From: Glycomyces sp. L485
GTDB lineage: Bacteria > Actinomycetota > Actinomycetes > Mycobacteriales > Micromonosporaceae
Assembly: GCF_022548875.1 (NCBI RefSeq)
Contig: NZ_JAKZEW010000010.1
Span: 1 to 64,000, forward strand
DNA length: 64,000 bases
Reading direction: 5' to 3'
The position numbers and the translations under genes were made by a program. The notes under the pieces are model-generated. The model was not told the DNA's origin, ran no database searches, and saw nothing but the letters and a program-made list of their open reading frames with translations. Shown piece by piece: positions 8,406-18,875 of this stretch (positions are counted from its first letter, which is position 1; each line of letters starts with the position of its first letter).

Positions 8406-11057
8406 ATGTCGCCGTCACCCCGCCGCGCACGCCTCCTCATGTCGTGGATCGCGGCCACCGCAGTGTGGTGCTCCGTGTTCGCGGCCGCCATCGTCACCGG
8501 ACTGCGCTCATCCCCCGAGGCCATGCACGATGCGACCGCCGCCAGCGTCGGCAGTCTCGGCGCCGCCTGCGCAGGACTGCTCATGTGGCGCACCGCCGCC
8601 CGCCTCCGGCCGACCAGGCGCGTCTCCTATCAGATGATGGCCGCCGGTGTCCAGGTCACGGCCGGGACCGTCGCCGCCGCCTGCTGGCTGCCGTCCGGGG
8701 CCGCCTCCTTCGCCGCCGGCATCGGCTTCACCGCAGCGATCGGGCTCTACGGACTCGCCTTGCTGCGACTGCCCGACGAGCGCTGGGACGGCGCGGCCGT
8801 CCAGCGCCGCCTCGTCGACGGCAGCTTCGTCGGCGTCTGCGCGCTCTTCGCCTTCTGGCTCGTGGTGGCCCGCCCTTGGCTCCAGGCGAACCGCGGCCAC
8901 CTCAGCAACGGCGACCTCGCCATCATCATCCCGGGCATGCTCGGGATGGTCCTCCTCGGCGTCGGACTCACCACCACCTTCCGCCTCAACCGGTGGCGCC
9001 GCCGCCACGCCTTCGCGTACACGGCCGTCCTGGCCGTCCACACCAGCGGCCTGGCCCTGTTCACCACCTGGCAGTGGAACCTCCCCGAGGTCAACACCCT
9101 GTGGTGGTCCGTGGCCTGGGTGGCCTCCACCGCCGCCCTCCTCGGTGTCACGTACCTGGCGCTGCGCCAGAAGCCGGCGATCGACAAGCCCAACTACCCG
9201 AGCGTCCACTACACCGTGATGGCCGGGGCCGCCGTGCTCGCCACCGCCGTGTTCCTCCACAACGGCGCCTCCTCGGGCCCGCTGCCGCTCGACGCCGCTC
9301 TCCTCGCTCTCGGCGCCGCCGCCGCCCTCGGCGGCCGCCTCGTGCTCACCAACATCGACGTCCGCCGCGTCGCCGGCGACGCGGCCGACCGCCAGCGGCG
9401 CCTGTCCGCCATCGTGGGCGTCGCCTCCGACACCGTCCTCGTCCTCGACACCGACCTCAAGGTCACCTGGCACCCCGAGGACTCGGAGTGGCGCCCCGCC
9501 ACCGAGGCAGGTCAATGCCTCGGCGCCCGGTTCCTCGATCTCATCCACGCCGACGACCGGCGCGGCGCCGAAGAGGACCTGCGGGCGCTGCTCGAAGGCA
9601 TCAACGCCACCGGCAAGGTCACCCTGGACGTCCGCGTCCGCGACTCGGCCCGCCGCTGGAGGCACACCGAGACCGTCGTGACCGACCTGCGCGGCCAGCA
9701 GCAGGTCCGCGGCCTCGTCGCCCGCGTCGAGGACGTCGGCGCGCGCCGCAGCCTGGAGGCCGAGCTGGCCCGCATGGCCTACACCGACCCGCTCACCGGC
9801 CTGGCCAACCGCCGGGCCCTCCTCCAGAGCCTGGAAGACGGCGTCGCCGCCGAAGAGCACAGGACGGCGCTGCTGCTGCTCGACCTCGACGGGTTCAAGA
9901 ACGTCAACGACACCCGCGGCCACGATTTCGGAGACGAGCTGCTCGTCGAGGTCTCCAGGCGCATAAAGGAACTGCTCCAGCCGACCGACCTCGGCGCGCG
10001 GCTCGGCGGCGACGAGTTCGCAATTCTGCTGCGCGCCAACAGGTCCGAAGCGGTCTCCATGGCCCGCGACCTGGTCGCCAAGCTCTCGGACCCCTACGAG
10101 TTCCACGACGCGTCCACCGTGTTCACGACCGGCTCGGTCGGCATCGCCACCGCCTCCGACGGCATGCACGACCCCGAGACCCTGCTGCGCAGCGCCGACC
10201 TCGCGCTCCGGGCGGCCAAACAGGCCGGGAAGAACCGCTACGAGACCTATGACGCCGAGTTCGACCGCAAGGTCCGCCGCCGCAACGAGCTCACCCAGGA
10301 GCTGCGCGGCGCGATCGCCCGAGACGAGCTGCGCCTGGCCTACCAGCCCGTGTTCGCCCTCGAAAACCGCTCGATCGTCGGCGCAGAGGCCCTCCTGCGG
10401 TGGCACAACCCCCGCCTCGGCCAGGTCAGCCCCGGCGAGTTCATCCCCGCCGCGACCGAGTCCGGCCTCACCCAGGACCTCGCGGTATGGGCCGTCAACC
10501 GCGCCGCCGAGCAGCTCGCCGCGTGGCATTCGGCCGGCATCAAGGCGTGGATCTCGGTGAACGTCTCGGTCAAGGAACTCCACACCCACCTGTTCGCCAC
10601 CGAGGTCAACACCGCGCTCATCGCCGCCGGCGTCCCGGCCTCGCGCCTGGTCCTCGAGGTCACCGAGCACGACTTCTCCCACCAGATGAACACGCTCGTC
10701 GCCCAGCTCCAGGCGCTTCGCGGCGCGGGCGTGCGCATCGCCCTCGACGACTTCGGCTCCGGCTACTCCTCGCTGGGGCAACTCGACCGGCTCCCGGTCG
10801 ACATCATCAAGATCGATCGCGACCTCGTCGCCAAGGACGACGGAGGCGTCGGCCCCCTCGCCGCGGTCACCGTCGAACTCGGACGACGCCTCGGCATGGA
10901 GGTCATCGCCGAAGGCGTCGAGACCGACACCCAGCTGGAGGCCATGATCAAGGCCGAGGCCCCGCTCGTGCAGGGCTACCTCCTGGCCCGCCCAATGCCG
11001 GCAGACGACCTCACCAGGTGGCTGCGCGAGGACCCGGCGGCCATCACCGCCGAGTGA
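8406..11057 (+). CDS. Membrane PAS-GGDEF-EAL protein (cyclic-di-GMP turnover)
   Basis: The 883-residue protein begins with a membrane sensor region of several hydrophobic segments (about 13-310). A PAS-like domain follows (about 325-440), then a GGDEF domain with the intact motif RLGGDEF near residue 533 and an EAL domain with AEALLRW near residue 660 and DDFGSGYSSL. GGDEF domains make cyclic di-GMP and EAL domains hydrolyse it. Both signature motifs are intact, so neither activity can be excluded by sequence. It is monocistronic here, between two branched-chain amino acid loci, and its ligand is unknown. Confidence 0.9.
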   Translation: MSPSPRRARLLMSWIAATAVWCSVFAAAIVTGLRSSPEAMHDATAASVGSLGAACAGLLMWRTAARLRPTRRVSYQMMAAGVQVTAGTVAAACWLPSGAASFAAGIGFTAAIGLYGLALLRLPDERWDGAAVQRRLVDGSFVGVCALFAFWLVVARPWLQANRGHLSNGDLAIIIPGMLGMVLLGVGLTTTFRLNRWRRRHAFAYTAVLAVHTSGLALFTTWQWNLPEVNTLWWSVAWVASTAALLGVTYLALRQKPAIDKPNYPSVHYTVMAGAAVLATAVFLHNGASSGPLPLDAALLALGAAAALGGRLVLTNIDVRRVAGDAADRQRRLSAIVGVASDTVLVLDTDLKVTWHPEDSEWRPATEAGQCLGARFLDLIHADDRRGAEEDLRALLEGINATGKVTLDVRVRDSARRWRHTETVVTDLRGQQQVRGLVARVEDVGARRSLEAELARMAYTDPLTGLANRRALLQSLEDGVAAEEHRTALLLLDLDGFKNVNDTRGHDFGDELLVEVSRRIKELLQPTDLGARLGGDEFAILLRANRSEAVSMARDLVAKLSDPYEFHDASTVFTTGSVGIATASDGMHDPETLLRSADLALRAAKQAGKNRYETYDAEFDRKVRRRNELTQELRGAIARDELRLAYQPVFALENRSIVGAEALLRWHNPRLGQVSPGEFIPAATESGLTQDLAVWAVNRAAEQLAAWHSAGIKAWISVNVSVKELHTHLFATEVNTALIAAGVPASRLVLEVTEHDFSHQMNTLVAQLQALRGAGVRIALDDFGSGYSSLGQLDRLPVDIIKIDRDLVAKDDGGVGPLAAVTVELGRRLGMEVIAEGVETDTQLEAMIKAEAPLVQGYLLARPMPADDLTRWLREDPAAITAE

Positions 11058-11083
11058 GACGACATCTCGCACTCTGGGAAAAG

Positions 11084-11112
11084 TTGACTCACGGGCCGGA
11101 ATCATGCATGCT
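11084..11112 (+). promoter_or_regulatory. Predicted promoter of the ilvBNC leader
   Basis: TTGACT (11084-11089) and CATGCT (11107-11112) are separated by exactly 17 nt. A start about 7 nt after the -10 would fall on the GTG of the leader peptide at 11119, so the leader is probably translated from a leaderless transcript. Confidence 0.5.
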
Positions 11113-11118
11113 GGGTGC

Positions 11119-11184
11119 GTGCCGAAGCAGAGCTACTTCCAGACAGCCGCCCCCGAGCGGCTGCTCGTCGTAGTACTTACCTAG
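11119..11184 (+). CDS. ilvB leader peptide (attenuation peptide)
   Basis: This 21-codon open frame starts at a GTG at 11119 (an ATG at 11104 is in frame) and stops with TAG at 11182-11184. It ends in the residues LLVVVLT, a run of consecutive Leu and Val codons just before the stop. That is the signature of a leader peptide that stalls ribosomes when branched-chain aminoacyl-tRNAs are scarce. It lies directly upstream of ilvB, and the stop codon touches the first hairpin of the attenuator. The sequence features are direct; the regulatory role follows from known ilv leaders. Confidence 0.75.
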   Translation: MPKQSYFQTAAPERLLVVVLT

Positions 11185-11246
11185 CGCACCGTCGTTTCCC
11201 TGACGGTGCGCTCGCCCCGTGCGTCCTTGCACGCGGGCGATTTTTT
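11184..11246 (+). promoter_or_regulatory. Transcription attenuator of ilvBNC: pause hairpin and terminator
   Basis: Hairpin 1 has a perfect 10-bp stem (11184-11193 with 11202-11211) and starts at the last base of the leader-peptide stop codon. Hairpin 2 pairs 11213-11222 with 11229-11239 (one bulged C) and is followed by six Ts at 11241-11246, a textbook intrinsic terminator 65 nt before ilvB. Stalling at the Leu/Val codons should occlude hairpin 1 and change folding toward read-through. I could not fix the exact antiterminator pairing by eye. Confidence 0.72.
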
Positions 11247-11311
11247 CTGCCCGGGGAACGACGTCCCAAGTGTCGAACAGTCAGCCAAATACTCTCTATT
11301 GGACGAAGGAC

Positions 11312-13173
11312 ATGAGCACACCAGTGAAGGCACCGAAGCCAGGGCCCCAGGCTGCCAAGGCTCAGCCCGCCAGGCCCAAGGCCCCCAAGCCGGGTCCGCC
11401 GCAGATCACTCCCGCCGCCGCTCCCGTCCTCACCGGCGCGCAGGCCGTCGTGCGGGCTCTGGAAGAGCTTGAGGTCGAGGCCGTCTTCGGCATTCCGGGA
11501 GGCGCCATCCTCCCGGCCTACGACCCGCTCCTCGACTCGGTGAAAGTGCGCCACGTCCTCGTCCGCCACGAGCAGGGCGCCGGGCACGCCGCCTCCGGCT
11601 ACGCGCTGGCCACCGGCAAGGTCGGCGTCTGCATGGCCACCTCCGGTCCCGGCGCCACCAACCTGGTGACGCCCCTGGCCGACGCCCACATGGACTCCGT
11701 GCCGATGGTCGCCATCACCGGGCAGGTCGCCTCCACCTCCATAGGAACCGACGCGTTCCAGGAGGCCGACATCCAGGGCATCACGATGCCCATCACCAAG
11801 CACTCCTACCTGGTCCGCGACGCCGCCGACATCCCGCGCGTCCTGGCCGAGGCCTTCCACGTGGCCGCCACCGGCCGCCCCGGCCCGGTCCTGGTCGACA
11901 TCCCCAAGGACATCCTCAACACCAAGGCCCCGTTCGTGTGGCCCCCGCGCATGGACCTGCCCGGCTACCGGCCCACCACCCAGCCCCACGGCAAGCAGAT
12001 CCGCGAGGCCGCCGCGCTCATCGCTGAGGCCAAGCGTCCCGTGCTGTACGTCGGCGGCGGCGTCATCAAGGCCGACGCCCACGCCGAACTGCTGGAGCTC
12101 GCCGAGCTGACCGGCGCTCCCGTGGTCACCACGCTCATGGCCCGAGGCGCCTTCCCCGACTCGCACAGCCAGCACCTGGGCATGCCCGGCATGCACGGCA
12201 CCGTCCCGGCCGTCCACGCGCTCCAGAAGGCGGACCTGCTGGTCGCACTCGGCGCCCGCTTCGACGACCGCGTCACCGGCAAGCTCGACTCCTTCGCGCC
12301 CGACGCCAAGATCGTCCACGTCGACATCGACCCGGCCGAGATCGGCAAGAACCGCGAAGCCGACGTGCCGATCGTCGGCGACTGCAAGGCCGCCATCGCC
12401 GCGATGGTCGAGGCCTACGCCGACCCCGGCCGCGAGCGCCTGAAGACCTGGTGGGAGACCCTCGACGACCTGCGCGAGCGCTACCCGCTCGGCTACGAGC
12501 CGCACGGTCCGGACGAACTGCTCGCCCCTCAGCACGTCATCGACAGGCTCGGCAGGCTCGCCGACCCCGACACCATCTGGACGACCGGCGTCGGTCAGCA
12601 CCAGATGTGGGCCAGCCAGTTCATCTCCTACGAGCGGCCCGGCACCTTCCTCAACTCCGGCGGCCTGGGCACCATGGGCTTCGCCGTCCCGGCCGCCATG
12701 GGCGCCAAGCTCGGCCAGATGGACCGCATGGTCTGGGCGATCGACGGCGACGGCTGCTTCCAGATGACCAATCAGGAGCTCGCCACCTGCGCCATCGAGG
12801 GCATCCCGATCAAGGTCGCCGTCATCAACAACGGCAACCTGGGCATGGTCCGGCAGTGGCAGACGCTGTTCTACGGCAAGCGCTACTCGAACACCGACCT
12901 GTCCACCCACCACAGCGACGCCTCGCCGCGCGTGCCGGACTTCGTCAAGCTCGCCGAGGCCCTCGGCTGCGTGGGCCTGCGCTGCGAGACCGCCGAGGAG
13001 GTCGACGAGATCATCAAGCAGGCCAACGACATCAACGACCGGCCCGTCGTCGTCGACTTCACCGTCGGCCCCGACGCCATGGTGTGGCCGATGGTCCCGG
13101 CCGGGGTCTCCAACGACGAGATCCTCTACGCCCGGGACGTGCGGCCGAACTTCGACGACGAGGGAGAAATCTG

Positions 13174-13174
<1 letters not shown>
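11312..13174 (+). CDS. ilvB: Acetolactate synthase, large subunit
   Basis: IlvB is the ThDP- and FAD-dependent catalytic subunit that condenses pyruvate to acetolactate (valine/leucine) or with 2-ketobutyrate (isoleucine). The 620-residue protein has a 40-residue Pro/Ala/Lys-rich N-terminal extension, the ThDP-activating glutamate in [14 protein letters not shown], and the ThDP motif [15 protein letters not shown] through NNGNLGM. The ATG at 11312 follows GAAGGA. Its TGA overlaps the ilvN ATG by one base. Expression should be controlled by the upstream attenuator. Confidence 0.96.
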
Positions 13175-14767
<1,593 letters not shown>

Positions 14768-14827
14768 CTTCGGAGTGATCCAGAGCCGCGGTCCCGAGAC
14801 CGCGTAGCCCGGCTCAGAAGGCATGAA

Positions 14828-14864
14828 GGCGGCCCCCACCCCCCGAGGGTGGGGGCCGCCTGTT
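14828..14864 (+). terminator. Terminator of ilvBNC
   Basis: A perfect 13-bp stem pairs 14828-14840 with 14848-14860 around a 7-nt loop, followed by TGTTCTT. It lies 60 nt after the ilvC stop. Confidence 0.85.
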
Positions 14865-14867
14865 CTT

Positions 14868-14990
14868 GCTGGGATACGGCTTGAGCGCATCCGATCCCTG
14901 CTGAGGGCGTCTGGGAAGTTCGACATCACCCGGCTCGCCGCCGATCGGGATGACGTCCGCTTGGTCGGCCTGAACGACCCCTACGAATGA
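14868..14990 (+). pseudogene. 3' fragment of an unidentified gene
   Basis: Immediately after the ilvC terminator a frame without a start codon reads GIRLERIRSLLRASGKF then continues to RLAADRDDVRLVGLNDPYE before a TGA at 14988-14990. The charged, well-formed C-terminus and codon choice look like real coding sequence, but nothing upstream could supply its beginning. I read it as the surviving tail of a deleted gene. The family is not recognised. Confidence 0.35.
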
Positions 14991-15059
14991 GTCATCCCCA
15001 TCTGGTCTGAATGATCTGTATCTGACGTGTTTTAATCTCTCGTCGTCGGGTCCGTTTTC

Positions 15060-15096
15060 ATGCCGTTTGCCTCAGAGGAAGATCACCGAGACCGCT
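15060..15096 (+). repeat. Duplicated fragment of the ilvC 3' end
   Basis: The 17 nt at 15079-15095 are identical to 14747-14763 in the last codons of ilvC. Both are preceded at nearly the same distance (18 versus 19 nt) by ATGCCG (15060-15065 and 14729-14734). A one-base length difference puts the copy out of frame. It is followed by its own hairpin terminator. This looks like an old partial tandem duplication spanning the orphan fragment at 14868-14990. Confidence 0.5.
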
Positions 15097-15114
15097 TGAG
15101 CCTCAAGCGCGTTG

Positions 15115-15147
15115 AAGCCCGGGAACCTCGCGATTCCCGGGCTTTCG
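15115..15147. terminator. Hairpin terminator between ilvC-copy DNA and the roadblock gene
   Basis: A perfect 11-bp stem pairs 15115-15125 with 15134-15144, loop 8 nt. It lies 13 bp past the 3' end of the minus-strand roadblock gene and could serve both strands. The rest of the 14.77-15.16 kb gap holds only the two fragments listed separately. Confidence 0.6.
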
Positions 15148-15160
15148 CCTTGCGCCGCGG

Positions 15161-15577
15161 CTACTGCGGCAGGTGCTGGCGTGCGGCTGCGACCTGCCGG
15201 GCGGCCGGGGTGAGCGCCGGCCCGACCTGGTTGATGAGGTTCGCAAGCTCGTGCCCGACCTGGCCGATATCGCAGTGCAGCCCCGCGAGCGCCAGGATGC
15301 TGGCGCCGCTGGAGACCGACATCGAGAACATGTAGCCGCCGTGCATTTCGGTGAGGTTGCTGATGACCGGGTCGGCCTGCAGCGACCGCGCCGCCCCCGC
15401 CAGCAGGCTCGTCAGGCCGGAGGCGATGGCCGACAGCCGTTCGGCCTCATCCCGCGGCAGCGTGTCGTTTGAGGCGATCAAGAGCCCGTCGGCCGCCACC
15501 GCGATCACGTGGGTCACGTTAGGCACCCGGCCGACGAAGTCATTGAGCAGAAAATCCAAGTGTGCGCTCGTGGTCAT
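15161..15577 (-). CDS. Roadblock/LC7 domain protein (CvnB-like)
   Basis: The 138-residue protein is a single roadblock/LC7 fold: FLLNDFVGRVPNVTHVIAVAADGLLIASNDTLPRDEAERLSAIASGLTSL is followed by a GGYMFSMSVSSGASILALA strand-helix. In streptomycete conservons such proteins accompany a sensor kinase, a DUF742 protein and a small GTPase. Here only the kinase partner, 16 bp upstream, is present. The start at 15577 has GAGGAACGAG just upstream; the more distal in-frame start at 15631 would overlap the kinase. Confidence 0.85.
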   Translation of the reverse strand: MTTSAHLDFLLNDFVGRVPNVTHVIAVAADGLLIASNDTLPRDEAERLSAIASGLTSLLAGAARSLQADPVISNLTEMHGGYMFSMSVSSGASILALAGLHCDIGQVGHELANLINQVGPALTPAARQVAAARQHLPQ

Positions 15578-15593
15578 GGACTCGTTCCTCGAA

Positions 15594-18128
15594 TCAATCG
15601 TTGGGCTGTTGTTGGTTTCGGCTGCCGGCAAGGCCTCGCGCGTAGGCCGAGTAGGTTGCGCTGATCGTCTTCGGGTCGCGCTGGACGGGCTGTCCGGCGC
15701 GTTCGGAGGTCGGTGCGATCGCGCCAGGTACCAGATTGGACATCGGTTGGCGCCGCGGCAGGCCGCCCTCGGTGAGCGGCTCGGCCGGCTCGGACTTCGG
15801 GAGGGCGTGGCCGGCCCGAAGCGACGGCTCCGCGTGGACGTACTGCACGTCGAACTTGAGGTCCGGGATCTCCGAGATGAGCCGCTTGGGCGCGTTGAGC
15901 GCCGGAACGGCGGGCAGCGCGGGCTGCGAGGGGACCGTCGCCGTGCCCCTGGCGGGCGCTGAATCGATCGCCGCGGGGGGCCTGATCGGGATCGCCTGCG
16001 CGGGCGGCCGAGGCGGCGCCTGCATCGCCGGGGGCGGCACGGGCGCGGGGGAGGAGGACTGCTGGAACAGCGGGGCGTTGCGCCGCTGGACCTGCGGTTC
16101 CTCGGGCTTGGGAGGAGGCGGGGCGGCGGGCAGCGCGGACTGCGGGCGCTCCTTCTTCTCAGGCTCGGTGAACGACAGCAGCGGGCCCGGGATCGCGATC
16201 TCGGCGACGGTGCCGCCGCCCACGGTCGGCCGCAGCTCCACCTCGATGCCGAGCCGCGCGGCCAGGTGACCGACCACGGTCAGGCCCATCGACTGCAGGG
16301 CCTCCAGGTCGATCGGGACGCGCCTTCGCAGCCGGTCGTTGAAGTGCGCCATGCGCTCGGGCTCGATGCCGATTCCTTGGTCGCGGATCTCGATGACCGC
16401 GCGCCCGGTCAGGACCCGCGCCGTCACCTCGGCGGCGGACTCCGAGTAGCGGGTGGCGTTGTCCATCAGCTCGGCGAGCATCTGCACCATGTCGTCGACG
16501 GCCTCGGACTTCACCCACGCACCGTCGTCGGAACGCAGCTCGACGCGGGTGTAGTACTCGATGCGGCTCTGCGCGGCGGTGAGCACGTCCGACAGTTTCG
16601 CGTCGGTGGTGCGGACCTTCGCCGCGGAGGAGCCGCCGAGGACCAGGAGCGAGTCGTTGGCGCGGCCGACCAGCGAGACCAGGTGGTCGAGCCGGAACAG
16701 CCGGTTGAGGCGCTCGGGGTCGGACTCGTTGCGCTCGGCCTCGTCGAGCTCGGCGGTGAGCCGGCCGGTCAGCGAGTGGCCGCGTCGCGCCAGGCGCACG
16801 AATACAGCGCCGATGTGGAAGCGCAGCAGCGCCTGCTGGGCGGAGATCCGGATCGCCTCGCGGTGGACGATGTTGAACGCCTCACCGACCTCGGACAACT
16901 CGTCCCGGCCCTTCGTCTGGAGCGGAGGCGTGGTCCGCGCGGCGAACTCGAACGGCGTCAGGCCGCCGAGGCCCTCCTGCTCCTCCACTCGCTTGACCGC
17001 TCTAGGCAGGTCGACCATCGCGATCTGGCGCGCCGAGCCGGACAGCCTGCGCAGTCCGCGGGTGACGCTGCGGCCGATACCGAAGGCGATGAGGACGGCG
17101 AGCGCCATCGCCGCCACCGCGATCGCGCTCTCGATTGCGAGCCGCTGCAGCACGGCGTCGCGGATGTCGGTGGCGAGCGCGTCGGTGGCGTCGAGCGACT
17201 CGCCGACCAGGCCGGCGGTGGCTTCGTGCCGGGCGTCGTACGCGGCCATGAGCTCGGTGTGGTCGAGGTCGTGGCTGTCGTCGGAGCGTGAACCGGCGAC
17301 CTGGCTCTCGAACGTGTTGGCCGGGCGGGCGTCGGCGGCGCCGAGGCCGCCCACCTTGAAGACGGCCGCGTCGGGGTCGGTTTGGGCCGCGATTCGGCGG
17401 TACTGGACCAGGGCCTCGTCGCGGGCGGCGGACAGGCGCATGAACGGCCGGTAGTCCTCGGCGAGGGGCTTGCCGTCCTCCAGTCCGAGGACGAGGATCC
17501 GCAGCTGCTCGGAGTTCTCGTCGATGGCCGTCAGCAGGCCCGCGGTGCGCAGGTGGCGGCTCAGGTCGGCGGTGTCGGCGACGTCGACGGCACGGTCGAT
17601 GACCGCCCTCAGGCGGGAGATGAGCGAGTTGTACACCGTCAGGTGGACCTCGGCGACCGTCTCGTCGTTGATCGCGGCTCTCGCGATCGGCAGCCGCTCC
17701 AGCGGCTTGTCGGCTCGGTCGAGCAGCGCGGTCATCTCGGCGTCGAGCTCGAGTTCGGACCGGGAGGCGGCGAGCGCCTCCAGTTCGGCGTCTGCGACCG
17801 CCTCGGTCTCGTCGAAGTGCTCCAGGAGCGTCTCGACGTCGTCGAGCCCGGTGTCCTCCTGGAACACGAGCATCGCCGCCGCCAGTCGTTCGTGCTGGAC
17901 GGCGTCGATGGCTCTGCTGACGTCGCCGACGAGCTCCACGACCTCCGCGGTCACGCCGACGTCGCGGGCGTCGGCGGCGGATTCGACGATGCGCAGTGAG
18001 ACCACTCCGGCGAGGGCGAGCGTGGGGACCAGCAGCATGATGGTCAGCTTGGTCCGTATCCGCATGGACGACCATCTGCTCGGCCGGCGCGGACCGCCTG
18101 TAGTGGCAGGTTCGGGGTTTTGCTCCAC
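15594..18128 (-). CDS. NIT-domain sensor histidine kinase (conservon CvnA type)
   Basis: The 844-residue protein has a short N-terminus, membrane segment 1 (about 28-48), a periplasmic nitrate/nitrite-sensor-type helical domain (about 60-320), membrane segment 2 (about 335-355), HAMP, then a kinase core. LFRLDHLVSLVGRANDSLLVL carries the likely phospho-acceptor histidine, ELMDNATRYS is the N box and RDQGIGI follows. About 200 Pro-rich residues form the C-terminus. The GTG at 18128 has AAAGGAG about 11 nt upstream. It follows livF by 36 bp, so it is probably in the liv operon. No response regulator is adjacent. The NIT ligand is unknown. Confidence 0.85.
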   Translation of the reverse strand: MEQNPEPATTGGPRRPSRWSSMRIRTKLTIMLLVPTLALAGVVSLRIVESAADARDVGVTAEVVELVGDVSRAIDAVQHERLAAAMLVFQEDTGLDDVETLLEHFDETEAVADAELEALAASRSELELDAEMTALLDRADKPLERLPIARAAINDETVAEVHLTVYNSLISRLRAVIDRAVDVADTADLSRHLRTAGLLTAIDENSEQLRILVLGLEDGKPLAEDYRPFMRLSAARDEALVQYRRIAAQTDPDAAVFKVGGLGAADARPANTFESQVAGSRSDDSHDLDHTELMAAYDARHEATAGLVGESLDATDALATDIRDAVLQRLAIESAIAVAAMALAVLIAFGIGRSVTRGLRRLSGSARQIAMVDLPRAVKRVEEQEGLGGLTPFEFAARTTPPLQTKGRDELSEVGEAFNIVHREAIRISAQQALLRFHIGAVFVRLARRGHSLTGRLTAELDEAERNESDPERLNRLFRLDHLVSLVGRANDSLLVLGGSSAAKVRTTDAKLSDVLTAAQSRIEYYTRVELRSDDGAWVKSEAVDDMVQMLAELMDNATRYSESAAEVTARVLTGRAVIEIRDQGIGIEPERMAHFNDRLRRRVPIDLEALQSMGLTVVGHLAARLGIEVELRPTVGGGTVAEIAIPGPLLSFTEPEKKERPQSALPAAPPPPKPEEPQVQRRNAPLFQQSSSPAPVPPPAMQAPPRPPAQAIPIRPPAAIDSAPARGTATVPSQPALPAVPALNAPKRLISEIPDLKFDVQYVHAEPSLRAGHALPKSEPAEPLTEGGLPRRQPMSNLVPGAIAPTSERAGQPVQRDPKTISATYSAYARGLAGSRNQQQPND

Positions 18129-18164
18129 CGCCCTGGGGCTCCTTTGCGTTCGGTGCGAGTTGTG

Positions 18165-18875
18165 CTATTCGACGCCCAGATACGCTTCCACGACTCTGGG
18201 GTGTTCCAACAGTTCGGAGGCCGGACCGCTGTGGGCGATCTCGCCGGTCTCCAGGACGTAGCCGGTGTCGGCCGCGCGCAGCGCCCGGCGGGCGTTCTGC
18301 TCGACGAGGACGACGGTGACCCCGGTGGACCGGATCTTCTCGATGACCGAGAAGACCTCGTCCACCATCTTGGGCGCCAGGCCCATCGACGGCTCGTCCA
18401 AGAGGACGACCCGGGGCCGGGCGATCATGGCGCGTGCGATGGCGAGCATCTGCTGCTCGCCGCCGGACAGGGCGCTGGCCGGCAGCGATCGCCGCTCGGC
18501 CAGCACCGGGAACAGTTCGTACATCTCCGACTCGGAGGCGGCGCTGCGGCGGCGCCGGTGGGCGCCCAAGCGCAGGTTCTCGGCGACGGTGAGGGTGCCG
18601 AGGATCTGGCGGCCCTCGGGGACCAGGACCAGACCGGCGCCGACCCGGCGGTGGGTCGGCCAGCGCGTGATGTCCTTGCCGTCGAGGCGGACCGCGCCGG
18701 ACTTGGGTCTCACCAGGCCGCAGACTGCGCCGAGCACGGAGCTCTTTCCGGCGCCGTTGGCGCCGACGAGGGCGACCAGGCCGCCTTCCGGCACTTCGAT
18801 CGAGACGTCGCGGACGGCGTTGACCCGCCCGTAGGAGACGTGGACGGACTCGACCGACAGGATCGGATCAGACAT
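18165..18875 (-). CDS. livF: Branched-chain amino acid ABC transporter ATPase LivF
   Basis: The 236-residue ATPase has Walker A GANGAGKSS (about 38-46), the family-typical PEGRQIL segment, signature LSGGEQQMLAIARAM and Walker B VVLLDEPSMGLAP, all as in LivF. It starts with an ATG overlapping the livMG stop by 8 bp. Together with the fused LivG it would form the nucleotide-binding dimer energising uptake of Leu/Ile/Val or a related amino acid. Confidence 0.93.
   Translation of the reverse strand: MSDPILSVESVHVSYGRVNAVRDVSIEVPEGGLVALVGANGAGKSSVLGAVCGLVRPKSGAVRLDGKDITRWPTHRRVGAGLVLVPEGRQILGTLTVAENLRLGAHRRRRSAASESEMYELFPVLAERRSLPASALSGGEQQMLAIARAMIARPRVVLLDEPSMGLAPKMVDEVFSVIEKIRSTGVTVVLVEQNARRALRAADTGYVLETGEIAHSGPASELLEHPRVVEAYLGVE

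Noticed and set aside
14828-15147. Multiple GC-rich hairpins as a possible CRISPR array or integron site
   Set aside because: There are only two unrelated terminator hairpins, no regular repeat-spacer pattern and no integrase or cas gene.
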